Assembly (NCBI GenBank): GCA_009885415.1 | Contig: VFKU01000282.1 | Location: 1 to 8,310 of the forward strand | DNA length: 8,310 nucleotides | From: Rhodothermota bacterium | GTDB lineage: Bacteria; Hydrogenedentota; Hydrogenedentia; Hydrogenedentales; GCA-2746185 | Direction: 5' to 3' | Shown here: in pieces, positions 1 through 6,176 of the stretch | How positions within the stretch are numbered: the first letter of the stretch is position 1 | How the letters are laid out: every line of letters begins with the position of its first letter | The notes under the pieces: model-generated | The model's database searches: none | The model's input: the letters and a program-made list of their open reading frames with translations, nothing else | What the model was told of the DNA's origin: nothing | Translations under genes and position numbers: made by a program

Positions 1-642
1 AATGCGCTGTGAAGCATGCACAGGATCCTTCTTGAGTGTCTCTGCGAGGAGTACGGAATCCTTCAGTGTGGCCTCCAGTTCATCTGCATCGCCGGCCTCC
101 GCCAGTACCTGCGTTTGAATTGCCATCATCCGCACCGCATTTCGAATTGGGACAATATGGGGAAACTTCATTTTGAACTCCTGTGAGAAGTCCATCGGAA
201 ATCGGACATCGCGGGAAGTGTTAACGAGCTGCCGAAGGTCACCCATGTAGTCGCGATTTGCGTCCAGGTGAGCGCGCATATGCTTCAAGACTTCCGGCGA
301 AGGCCGCTCTCCGGCGTCGGCCATGCGATCGAAGTAAGGTATCTCTTCAACCTTTTCGTTCATGGCGTTGTATTTCGCGAAAACCACCATGAATTCTTTC
401 CCCAATCGATCAGCATTCTCGCTGTTGTGATAAAAGCGATCGAGTTCCGCGGGAGTCGTTGGGAGGCCTTCCCGGCGCAATTGATCCTTAACCCTATTGG
501 ACGCTTCCTGTCTCGATGCCGAATAGAAGTAAATGAAAACAGCACTTCCAGTGATCAAGGCAACGAGCGCTACGCTGGCAAACAACCCGGCCAGTTTAAG
601 CCGTCCAAACCATGAACGCGGGACTTGCACAGGGGTGTCCAC
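1..642 (-). CDS. Membrane-anchored protein of unknown function (partial, C-terminus beyond left edge)
   Basis: The minus strand stays open for 214 codons from a GTG at 642 to the window edge, so the C-terminus is missing. The start is supported by an AAGGAG Shine-Dalgarno at 653-648, five bases upstream. The protein begins MDTPVQVPRSWFGRLKL, followed by one hydrophobic segment at about residues 16-40, so it is probably an inner-membrane anchor with the rest outside the cytoplasm. The remainder is soluble and probably helical. Residues about 165-212 show a helix pair (RNAVRMMAIQTQ, then AEAGDADELEATLKDS, ending KKDP). I associate this pattern with families of anchored hypothetical proteins in planctomycete-like and related genomes, from memory only. 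No catalytic motif is visible. Sampled lines are about 45-55% GC, against 60-70% in the hem genes. The gene follows the 732-3158 gene on the same strand after an 89-base gap and probably has its own promoter. Confidence 0.8.
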   Translation of the reverse strand, partial: MDTPVQVPRSWFGRLKLAGLFASVALVALITGSAVFIYFYSASRQEASNRVKDQLRREGLPTTPAELDRFYHNSENADRLGKEFMVVFAKYNAMNEKVEEIPYFDRMADAGERPSPEVLKHMRAHLDANRDYMGDLRQLVNTSRDVRFPMDFSQEFKMKFPHIVPIRNAVRMMAIQTQVLAEAGDADELEATLKDSVLLAETLKKDPVHASQRI

Positions 643-647
643 GCGAA

Positions 648-653
648 CTCCTT
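648..653 (-). promoter_or_regulatory. Ribosome binding site (AAGGAG) fixing a GTG start
   Basis: Reading the minus strand, AAGGAG is followed by five bases (TTCGC) and then GTG at 642-640. This is one of the two strongest Shine-Dalgarno matches in the window. It is the main reason for placing the start of the left-edge gene at 642, because no ATG is present near that position in frame. Confidence 0.75.
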
Positions 654-671
654 CGTTATTCGAAAGGCTGC

Positions 672-701
672 AATATCGGGAGAGGCGCTACAATCACTCA
701 A
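672..701 (-). promoter_or_regulatory. Candidate sigma-70-type promoter for the left-edge gene
   Basis: On the minus strand TTGAGT (701-696) and GATATT (677-672) are 18 bases apart, each matching four of six consensus positions. The -10 box lies about 30 bases before the GTG at 642. The 89-base gap is AT-richer than its surroundings, which fits a promoter, but matches of this quality occur by chance. A short weak dyad (GTTAT-CAA-ATAAC, 705-717) lies just upstream. It is too weak to call a terminator for the preceding gene. Confidence 0.25.
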
Positions 702-731
702 GATGTTATCAAATAACTTGCGGACAGATAT

Positions 732-3158
732 TCAGGTGCGAAGTGACGTCACCTCGCCTGATCCGCGCCGAGACATCGCCCAGCTAGTCCCTGCCGCCGC
801 GTACAGCGCGATCGCCATCAGATACATTGAACTATAGCCGAAACGTAGGGCGTTGTTTTCGAGCATACCGCCGACCATCGCACCAAGCAGGTTGGCGGAC
901 ATGGCGCCGGCGACGTTGGCGGTGTCGCGCAGGAGCGTGGAGAAGACAATGCCGGAGAAAAACACGGGACAGGTGAGCAGTGCGACGGCGGCGAAGCGAC
1001 CGGGCGCGGTGGAGGGCATGCCGCCGGCGCGGGCGATCGCGTAGCCGGCGATGAGGCTCACGACGAGCAAGACAAAGGGGATCGCCGCGCGAGCGATGCC
1101 GAAGCGCTGCACAAAAGCGTTCGACCCGAGCGCCATCAATAAAATACCGGCGATGATGATGCCGATGACTTGCCAGGTGTTGCCGAATTGCAAGCCGAGT
1201 TCGGTGATGCCTTTGGTTTCGACGAGCATGAAGCCCGCGCCAAGGAAAAAGAACACGCCGTGGCCGCGTTCGGGCCGGCCGGGCGCAAGGAGCGCAACGA
1301 AGCCGAGCGTGACCACAACGACGAGGCTGATCACGCCGAGATAAGAGAAGGGATACACGCGCCGGGGCATGTAGAAAAAGGGCCAGTCGTCCGTCGAAAC
1401 ATCGGTCCGAATCGCCTCGGCCGCGATTGTGGGCGTGATGTCCTCAAACTGCGCGGTGGCGAGGATCGCCGGATCAATCTTGACCTCGCCCGCCTGCGAT
1501 TGAAAGAAATAGTAAGTCTGGCCGTATTGCGATTTGAGGCAGACCGGGTCGCGGCCGTCGAAGGCCTCGCGGAGCATCAGGAATATCTTGTGGCCGAGCT
1601 CGGGCGAGAGCACGTTAAACGAGAGACTCAAGAATCCATCGGGCGTGAGTCGCGCACGCGATTCTCGGAATCCCTGCACGGTATACACAAAAGAATCGAG
1701 CCGGACGCTCGCCGCGTTGCTGAGCGCCGAGTGCGAATCGAGCATGCCGTAGGCGATCATGTCGTACTGTTCGCGGTCGTGCCGGAAAAAGGACCGCGCG
1801 TCGTTCACCACGGTGCGCACCTTCGGATTGCTGTACGGCTTTTCCGGATGCGCGACCCGGCCGATCTCGACGATCGCCGGATCGATCTCGACCCCGGTGA
1901 CCTCATCGACGCCCATGCGCAGCGCGGCGGCAACGTCGTTCCCCGTGCCCGCGCCGACGACGACCAGCCGCTTCCGGTGCCCGGCGATACGGTGCGGCAG
2001 CTCGTAGTATTGCGCCATGCGCCCCTCGCGCGCGTCGGGGTTCATCGCGATACCGGCGGGCGTAAGGTTGTGCACGCGCTGAAGGAAATGGCCGGAAGTG
2101 CGAATCGTGGTGAGGCCGTCGGGCGTGTATTCGCGCTCGATAATTTGGTAGGGCGAGTAGACGATTTGCGTGCGCACCGGCGCGACCGGCCAGGCCATCG
2201 CCGTCATCGCAAGCACCGCCGTGCAGCCGGTGAAGAGCAGCGCCGCGCGGTGATACGCCTGAAACACAAGCAGTACCGCGAAGGCGATTCCGAACCAAAC
2301 CAGCGGCGGCGTCCACAGGTAACTCAGCGCGTGCATGAGGAGCACGCCGGCAAGGCTGCCCGCGAGGTTGAGGCCGTAAGCGCGGAGATTTCCCGTGAGC
2401 GACATGAGCCGGCCGCAAAGCTGGCCGATCGGCACGAACACAAACACGGTCAGCGCGAAGACGATGCCGAGCGTGTAGTAAATCACGATGTACTGGAACC
2501 ACACGCGCACGAGGCCGACGCCCATGTTGAGCTGCTCGCGGACGGGCGAGGCCATCGCGCTGTCCATGCGGCCCTCGCCGAGGCCAAATTTGAGCCCGAG
2601 AAAAAAGACCACCTGCCACGCGATGAGTGGCGCGGCGGCAATGAGCGGGATGCGATCGCGCGCGGCGAGCGCGTAGCCCAGGCCGAGTCCGGCGAAACAG
2701 GCGAAGAGTCCGAAGTTTTTGTAGAAGGCCAGCACGGGGAAAATGCTTACCTGCCAGCGGATGACCACGAGTTCGAGATAGAGGCTCAGCGCGGCGGCGC
2801 CGACGATCGCCCAATCGAGCGCGCGTCCGCGCAGGGCGCCCGCGAAATCCGCCTGCATCCGCGCCGAGGCGTCGCCCGCGGCATCGAGCCGGCGAAGTAC
2901 CGCAAAGAGGACCGCGCCCGCCACCCCGAGCGCAAGCAGCGCCGGGCCCAGTTGCATCAAGCGCTCGGGCAGCCGCGCAAGAAAATCGTCTTGGGTCTTC
3001 TCGTGGACGTAGTAAAGATAATACGTACACGCAAGAATAAGCGGGGGCGCAGCCAGACTCGCCGCGACGCAGCGCCGCGCCCAACGCAAGTAGGTGTGTA
3101 CGAACATGCTCCCCGCCCCCGTATGCGAGCTTAGCAAATCCGCCCTCAGATAGGCCAT
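732..3158 (-). CDS. Multi-pass membrane protein with spermidine-synthase-like SAM-binding domain
   Basis: An 808-residue protein. About nine hydrophobic segments (roughly 32-50, 70-88, 114-134, 146-166, 170-190, 222-245, 262-281, 285-300, 306-322) precede a Rossmann methyltransferase-type domain at about 395-515. About six more follow (606-626, 661-680, 692-709, 722-742, 750-768, 776-790). The SAM-binding loop is VVVGAGTGND (399-408), VEID (423-426) holds the ribose-binding acidic residue, and NDARSFF (452-458) the adenine-side Asp. The Asp of the GGGDGG loop in true spermidine synthases is Thr405 here, and their DSTDP-type motif is replaced around 470-477 (YGMLDSHS). Aminopropyl transfer is therefore doubtful. 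STDDWPFFYM (588-597) and a VETKGITELG segment (646-655) look like family-conserved regions, from memory. The start is uncertain: a second ATG at 3107 has a better-placed GGGGG element 8 bases upstream and would give 791 residues. Substrate unknown. Confidence 0.88.
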   Translation of the reverse strand: MAYLRADLLSSHTGAGSMFVHTYLRWARRCVAASLAAPPLILACTYYLYYVHEKTQDDFLARLPERLMQLGPALLALGVAGAVLFAVLRRLDAAGDASARMQADFAGALRGRALDWAIVGAAALSLYLELVVIRWQVSIFPVLAFYKNFGLFACFAGLGLGYALAARDRIPLIAAAPLIAWQVVFFLGLKFGLGEGRMDSAMASPVREQLNMGVGLVRVWFQYIVIYYTLGIVFALTVFVFVPIGQLCGRLMSLTGNLRAYGLNLAGSLAGVLLMHALSYLWTPPLVWFGIAFAVLLVFQAYHRAALLFTGCTAVLAMTAMAWPVAPVRTQIVYSPYQIIEREYTPDGLTTIRTSGHFLQRVHNLTPAGIAMNPDAREGRMAQYYELPHRIAGHRKRLVVVGAGTGNDVAAALRMGVDEVTGVEIDPAIVEIGRVAHPEKPYSNPKVRTVVNDARSFFRHDREQYDMIAYGMLDSHSALSNAASVRLDSFVYTVQGFRESRARLTPDGFLSLSFNVLSPELGHKIFLMLREAFDGRDPVCLKSQYGQTYYFFQSQAGEVKIDPAILATAQFEDITPTIAAEAIRTDVSTDDWPFFYMPRRVYPFSYLGVISLVVVVTLGFVALLAPGRPERGHGVFFFLGAGFMLVETKGITELGLQFGNTWQVIGIIIAGILLMALGSNAFVQRFGIARAAIPFVLLVVSLIAGYAIARAGGMPSTAPGRFAAVALLTCPVFFSGIVFSTLLRDTANVAGAMSANLLGAMVGGMLENNALRFGYSSMYLMAIALYAAAGTSWAMSRRGSGEVTSLRT

Positions 3159-3196
3159 CGGCCCCCGACAAATGGGTGGGCGGGCGGCGGATCATC

Positions 3197-3205
3197 TGCT
3201 ATGCT
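3197..3205 (+). promoter_or_regulatory. Candidate extended -10 promoter for hemB
   Basis: TGCTATGCT reads as an extended -10 element (TG, one base, then TATGCT). It lies in the 82-base gap between two divergent genes, about 35 bases before the hemB start. No convincing -35 box is seen upstream, where the sequence is a run of G and C, but extended -10 promoters can manage without one. I see no clear promoter for the opposite strand in the same gap. Confidence 0.25.
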
Positions 3206-3240
3206 CTTCTTTTGGGCAGCGAGCGAACGCGAGGACATAA

Positions 3241-4230
3241 ATGAACTTTCCGATTACTAGAATGCGGCGGCTGCGGCGGAACGCGACGCTGCGGCGGATG
3301 GTGCGCGAGACGCACTTGTCGGTAGATGACCTGATCCTGCCGCTCTTCGTCCGCGAGGGGCGCGACGTGAAAATCGCGATCAAGTCGATGCCGGGGAATT
3401 ACCAGTGGAGCGTGGACACGCTGACCGAGGAATGCCGCGTGATCGAGCAACTCGGCATTCCGGGGGTGATTCTGTTTGGCATTCCCGACGAGAAAGACGC
3501 GGAAGGTTCCTCGGCGCACGCCGAGGATGCGATCGTGTGCCAGGCGGTCGAGAGCATCAAGCGGGCCTGCCCGGACTTGTGCGTGATCACCGACGTGTGC
3601 CTCTGCGAATACACCGACCACGGCCACTGCGGGATTATCGCGGAGAACCTGGACGGCAATCTCGATGTGGACAACGACGCGACGCTGGACGTGCTCGTAA
3701 AGGAAGCCCTCGCCCACGCCCGCGCCGGCGCCGACATGGTCGCGCCCTCGGATATGATGGACGGGCGCGTCGCCGAGATCCGCGATGCGCTGGACGACAA
3801 CGGCTTCCACGACCTGCCGATCATGGCCTACAGCGCGAAATACGCCTCGGCTTTCTACGGTCCCTTCCGCGAAGCGGCGGAATCGCCGCCGCAGTTCGGC
3901 GATCGTTCGAGTTACCAGATGGACCCCGCGAACCTGAAGGAAGCGATGCGTGAAATCGCCATGGACATCGAAGAGGGTGCCGACATCGTCATGGTGAAGC
4001 CGGCCCTCCCCTATCTCGACGTGATCCGCTGGGCGGCGGACGAATTCGACCTGCCGCTGGCGGCCTACAACGTCTCCGGCGAATTCGCGATGATCAAGGC
4101 GGCGGCCGCGAACGGCTGGATCGACGAGCGCCGCGCAGCGATGGAATGCCTCACGAGCATCAAGCGGGCCGGCGCAAAACTAATTTTGACGTATTGGGCG
4201 AAAGACGCAGCGAAGTGGTTACGAGAATGA
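3241..4230 (+). CDS. hemB: Porphobilinogen synthase (5-aminolevulinate dehydratase)
   Basis: The enzyme condenses two 5-aminolevulinate molecules to porphobilinogen in the cytoplasm, the second committed step of tetrapyrrole synthesis. At 329 residues it has the usual family length. The metal site DVCLCEYTDHGHCG (118-131) carries the full cysteine triad Cys120, Cys122 and Cys130, so this is the zinc-dependent type, not the Asp-rich magnesium type. The two active-site lysines are Lys200 (AYSAKYASAFYGPFRE) and the Schiff-base Lys253 (MVKPALPYLD). APSDMMDGR (168-176) and the C-terminal LTYWAKDAA are also typical. The start is supported by GAGG at 3231-3234, six bases upstream. The stop overlaps the next gene's start as ATGA (4227-4230), so the two are translationally coupled. 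Confidence 0.98.
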   Translation: MNFPITRMRRLRRNATLRRMVRETHLSVDDLILPLFVREGRDVKIAIKSMPGNYQWSVDTLTEECRVIEQLGIPGVILFGIPDEKDAEGSSAHAEDAIVCQAVESIKRACPDLCVITDVCLCEYTDHGHCGIIAENLDGNLDVDNDATLDVLVKEALAHARAGADMVAPSDMMDGRVAEIRDALDDNGFHDLPIMAYSAKYASAFYGPFREAAESPPQFGDRSSYQMDPANLKEAMREIAMDIEEGADIVMVKPALPYLDVIRWAADEFDLPLAAYNVSGEFAMIKAAAANGWIDERRAAMECLTSIKRAGAKLILTYWAKDAAKWLRE

Positions 4231-4817
4231 AGCGGGCAGCGGGAAGTCTAAAGCGGGCGCGTCGATCGGCGAGCGCGGGATTCGTCCTCGCCCTCGTCCT
4301 CGCGCCCTTGACCTTCGCGGACGAAGCCATCCAGAAACCCCAGCCACAGGACGCGCCCTCTCCCCCGCCCTCGACAGTGACGGCCACAGAAAAAGCCCCG
4401 AACTTCACCCTGCCGAACGCCCAAGACGGCCTGACGCGCGTGAAGTGGCCGCGGGCGAAGGCGGTCTTCCTGACCTTCGGCGAGCAGGCGAGCCAGGTGG
4501 CGATCCAAGCGTGGAGCGCGCGGATGCGGGAGCACTTCGGCACGCGCCTGGACTATGTCGGCGTCGCGTGGCTCCAGTCCGTGCCGGAATCCATGCACCC
4601 GGCGGCCGCCGCAGTGATCAAGGCGAGTCACCCGGACGTGCTGATGGACAAGAGCGGCTCGTGCGCGGCGCGCTACGGCTGCAAGGCGGGCGCGGTGAAC
4701 GCCTATGTCGTCGCGCCGGACGGAACGATCTTGATGCGGATTCACGAGACGATCACGGACGAAGCCTTTGCAAAGCTGACGGAACTGCTGGCGCCTTACA
4801 CAAAAAGTGAGAAGTAG
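4227..4817 (+). CDS. Exported thioredoxin-fold (redoxin-like) protein lacking the usual CxxC
   Basis: A 196-residue protein whose ATG overlaps the hemB stop. A longer frame opens at 4146 inside hemB, but the overlap start is far more likely because it places a signal peptide at the N-terminus: a basic stretch (MKRAAGSLKRARR), a hydrophobic core (GFVLALVLAPLTF, about 18-30) and a possible cleavage after about Ala31. A Pro-rich linker (38-50) follows, then a redoxin-type APNFTL (57-62) and a thioredoxin-like alpha/beta pattern. Where thioredoxins have the WCxxC redox site, this protein has FGEQASQVAIQAW (84-96) with no cysteine. The only two cysteines are Cys146 and Cys152 (CAARYGC), in the segment before the strand that usually carries the cis-Pro, which also looks replaced (AVNAYVV). 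It may be a periplasmic redox protein with a moved disulfide or a non-catalytic binding domain. The family assignment is an inference from pattern. Confidence 0.82.
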   Translation: MKRAAGSLKRARRSASAGFVLALVLAPLTFADEAIQKPQPQDAPSPPPSTVTATEKAPNFTLPNAQDGLTRVKWPRAKAVFLTFGEQASQVAIQAWSARMREHFGTRLDYVGVAWLQSVPESMHPAAAAVIKASHPDVLMDKSGSCAARYGCKAGAVNAYVVAPDGTILMRIHETITDEAFAKLTELLAPYTKSEK

Positions 4818-4820
4818 TCG

Positions 4821-4850
4821 GTTGAATGCACCCGAGAGATTGAATTCAAC
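4821..4850. repeat. Inverted repeat between the thioredoxin-like and DUF3237 genes
   Basis: GTTGAAT (4821-4827) pairs exactly with ATTCAAC (4844-4850) across 16 bases. The right arm is part of a perfect ten-base palindrome, TTGAATTCAA (4840-4849). It has no T-run, so it does not look like an intrinsic terminator. It could be an operator or an mRNA structure in the 63-base gap ahead of the DUF3237 gene, or chance. Confidence 0.35.
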
Positions 4851-4868
4851 GCCGGAATACTTACGCGG

Positions 4869-4874
4869 AAGGAG
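4869..4874 (+). promoter_or_regulatory. Ribosome binding site (AAGGAG) of the DUF3237 gene
   Basis: AAGGAG sits six bases before the ATG at 4881, close to ideal spacing. Together with the Tat signal peptide that begins a few codons later, it settles the start. Confidence 0.7.
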
Positions 4875-4880
4875 AGACAC

Positions 4881-5402
4881 ATGGATCAAGACGAGACGAT
4901 TAAATCGCGGCGGGAAATTTTGGTGGCAGGCGGCGTGATCGCCGCGACGGCGGTGCTGGCCGGCGGGGCCGCACGCGCGGAGGACACCGCGCCGCCGCCG
5001 CTGAACTACGAATACCTCTGCACAGCGGAGGCCGAACTCGAAGCGGGGCAGCCCGTCGGCGAGACCCCGCAAGGAACGCGCAACATCGTCTACGTGAAAT
5101 CCGGCACGGTGAAGGGCCCGAAAATCAGCGGCCGCGTCCTGCCGGGCGGGGGCGACTGGTACCTCACGCGGCCCGACGGCATCGGCGAGGTGGACGTGCG
5201 CGCCACCATCGAAACCGACGATGGCGCCCTCATCTACACCCACTACCGCGGCGTGATTGACTCGAAGACCGGCTACTTCCGCACCACGCCGCGCTACGAG
5301 ACGGCGAGCGAGAAATACGCATGGCTCAACAACATCGTCGCCGTCGGCGTCGGCTCGCCCATCGAAAAAGGCGTGCGGTACCACATCTACCAGATTCTCT
5401 AA
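4881..5402 (+). CDS. Tat-exported DUF3237 (UPF0311) family protein
   Basis: A 173-residue protein. The N-terminus is a twin-arginine signal: SRREIL (9-14), a hydrophobic core (about 15-30) and a probable cleavage after ARA (31-33). The mature part matches my recollection of DUF3237: LNYEYLCTAEAEL (41-53), GTVKGPKISGRVLPGG (75-90), DWYLTRPDG (92-100), ETDDGALIYTHYRG (111-124) and YFRTTPRYETASEKYAWLN (132-150), ending with a VAVGVG strand. The family is a small beta-barrel-like domain of unknown biochemical function. Nothing here reveals an active site beyond the conserved Asp-Asp-Gly and Arg residues. Tat export suggests folding, perhaps with a cofactor, before crossing the membrane. The gene lies 63 bases after the thioredoxin-like gene on the same strand and may belong to the hemB unit. 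Confidence 0.9.
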   Translation: MDQDETIKSRREILVAGGVIAATAVLAGGAARAEDTAPPPLNYEYLCTAEAELEAGQPVGETPQGTRNIVYVKSGTVKGPKISGRVLPGGGDWYLTRPDGIGEVDVRATIETDDGALIYTHYRGVIDSKTGYFRTTPRYETASEKYAWLNNIVAVGVGSPIEKGVRYHIYQIL

Positions 5403-5584
5403 CGCGCCTCTAAAATCTCGCGCCTGCAAAGAGCTGTCTCGAGAAAAACAAAAACACCGTCATTGCGAGATACCGTGATGACAGGTTGGGGGCGAAGTCG
5501 CACGCACAGCTGGATGCCCGTTCGGATTTTTTTCTCGCGCGGACTTGCAGGCCGCTCCGTGACTTGTCATAGTGGCGCTGGCTG
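5403..5584. other. Intergenic spacer with repeat-like sequence and a T-run
   Basis: No convincing gene is seen between the DUF3237 stop and the next gene's leader. The segment holds CACCGTCATTGCGAG at 5454-5468, resembling the start of dispersed GTCATTGCGAG repeats that I recall from many genomes. Its GTCAT (5459-5463) pairs with ATGAC (5478-5482), and with the adjacent ACC/GGT the stem reaches eight pairs around one bulged A. Seven T residues at 5527-5533 follow a region with only weak hairpin potential, so a terminator for the upstream unit is possible but not convincing. Small frames here look spurious. Confidence 0.4.
5545..5573 (+). promoter_or_regulatory. Candidate sigma-70-type promoter for the 5612-hemL unit
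   Basis: TTGCAG (5545-5550) and CATAGT (5568-5573) are exactly 17 bases apart. The first matches three and the second four of six consensus positions. The -10 box ends 38 bases before the ATG at 5612, a sensible leader length. The call rests on spacing and position and is tentative. Confidence 0.25.
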
Positions 5585-5599
5585 TTGCATCGAGAACAT

Positions 5600-5605
5600 G
5601 GGGAG
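5600..5605 (+). promoter_or_regulatory. Ribosome binding site (GGGGAG) choosing the ATG at 5612
   Basis: GGGGAG is followed by six bases and then ATG at 5612. An in-frame ATG at 5585 would lie upstream of this site and has no comparable element, so the downstream start is preferred. Confidence 0.6.
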
Positions 5606-5611
5606 TACGCC

Positions 5612-6166
5612 ATGTCGCGCGAAGACGTCATCAAGGAAATTGCCCGGGCGAAGCGTCAGGCGAAGATGGTGATCTGTACTCGCAAGTGCCTGGAAGACGC
5701 GGGGTGTTACGACCGCGGGTACGTGGTGGACGCGAACGAACGCTTCGTGCTCTTGCACCTGGTCACCGACGACATCCGTCTCGAGGGCTTCGTCGCGCTG
5801 CGGCTGGACGACCTCACCGAGGTGAAGTCCGACTTCGACAACTCCCGCTTTATCGAGAAGGCGCTGCAAATTCGCCGGATGCTGCCGCAGCGTCCCGCGC
5901 TGGTCGATCTGAACAGCATGGAGACCATCCTCGCCTCCGTCGATGAACACTTCTCGCTAATGGTCGTGCACCGCGAGGCGGTGGACCAAAGCGAATGCCA
6001 CATCGGCTCGCTCGAATCGATCGCCGACAAGACTTTCGTGATGAAGGAAATCGACCGCGACGCGCAGTGGTGCGGCGTGAAACGGCTGCGCGTGGACGAA
6101 GTGACGCGGGTCGAGTTCAACGGGGGCTACGAAACCGCGCTCGCCCAGGTGGCGGGCTTGGACTAG
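5612..6166 (+). CDS. Conserved-looking hypothetical protein with two similar halves
   Basis: A 184-residue cytoplasmic protein with no signal or membrane segment. An in-frame ATG at 5585 would add nine residues but lacks a ribosome binding site. After a charged helix there is a cysteine cluster (Cys22, Cys26, Cys32). Two stretches then follow the same pattern. Residues 36-73 (GYVVDANERFVLL, then EGFVALRLDDLTEVK) and 128-169 (CHIGSLESIADKTFVM, then CGVKRLRVDEVTRVEF) share a glycine, a hydrophobic strand, an acidic turn and an LR-x-D-[DE]-[LV]-T-[ER]-V strand. This suggests an internally duplicated small beta-rich domain, perhaps Sm-like, though the fold is a guess. Its stop codon forms part of the hemL ribosome binding site, so the two are co-transcribed and a link to heme synthesis or its control is possible. 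I cannot name the family. Confidence 0.85.
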   Translation: MSREDVIKEIARAKRQAKMVICTRKCLEDAGCYDRGYVVDANERFVLLHLVTDDIRLEGFVALRLDDLTEVKSDFDNSRFIEKALQIRRMLPQRPALVDLNSMETILASVDEHFSLMVVHREAVDQSECHIGSLESIADKTFVMKEIDRDAQWCGVKRLRVDEVTRVEFNGGYETALAQVAGLD

Positions 6167-6170
6167 GGGG
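6165..6170 (+). promoter_or_regulatory. hemL ribosome binding site embedded in the upstream stop codon
   Basis: AGGGGG runs out of the TAG stop (6164-6166) of the preceding gene and lies six bases before the hemL ATG at 6177. Ribosomes finishing the upstream gene sit on this site, so translational coupling is likely. Confidence 0.55.
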
Positions 6171-6176
6171 CGGCAT

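Noticed and set aside
268..615. A 115-codon plus-strand frame at the left
   Set aside because: It is antisense to the GTG-started gene at 642, which has a good ribosome binding site, a membrane anchor and an uninterrupted 214-codon frame.
1170..3134. A 654-codon open frame on the plus strand
   Set aside because: It lies entirely antisense to the 732-3158 membrane gene. Its translation is unusually rich in Arg, His, Glu and Asp with no domain pattern, which is what a GC-rich reverse frame gives.
1903..3195. A 430-codon minus-strand frame in another register
   Set aside because: It overlaps the real membrane protein on the same strand, has an Arg/Ala/Gly-rich low-complexity translation, and shows no motif or credible start.
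4248..5429. A 393-codon minus-strand frame across the thioredoxin-like and DUF3237 genes
   Set aside because: Both plus-strand genes have signal peptides, a recognisable domain or domain-like pattern and start signals, while this frame has none and spans the gap between them.
5527..5533. A run of seven T residues as an intrinsic terminator
   Set aside because: No stable hairpin sits directly before it; only short, poorly spaced pairings are available, so it was mentioned in the spacer entry but not called.
5606..5720. Cysteine cluster of the 5612 protein (Cys22, Cys26, Cys32) as a zinc finger or iron-sulfur site
   Set aside because: The CxxxCxxxxxC spacing with no fourth ligand nearby does not match a standard metal site that I can name.
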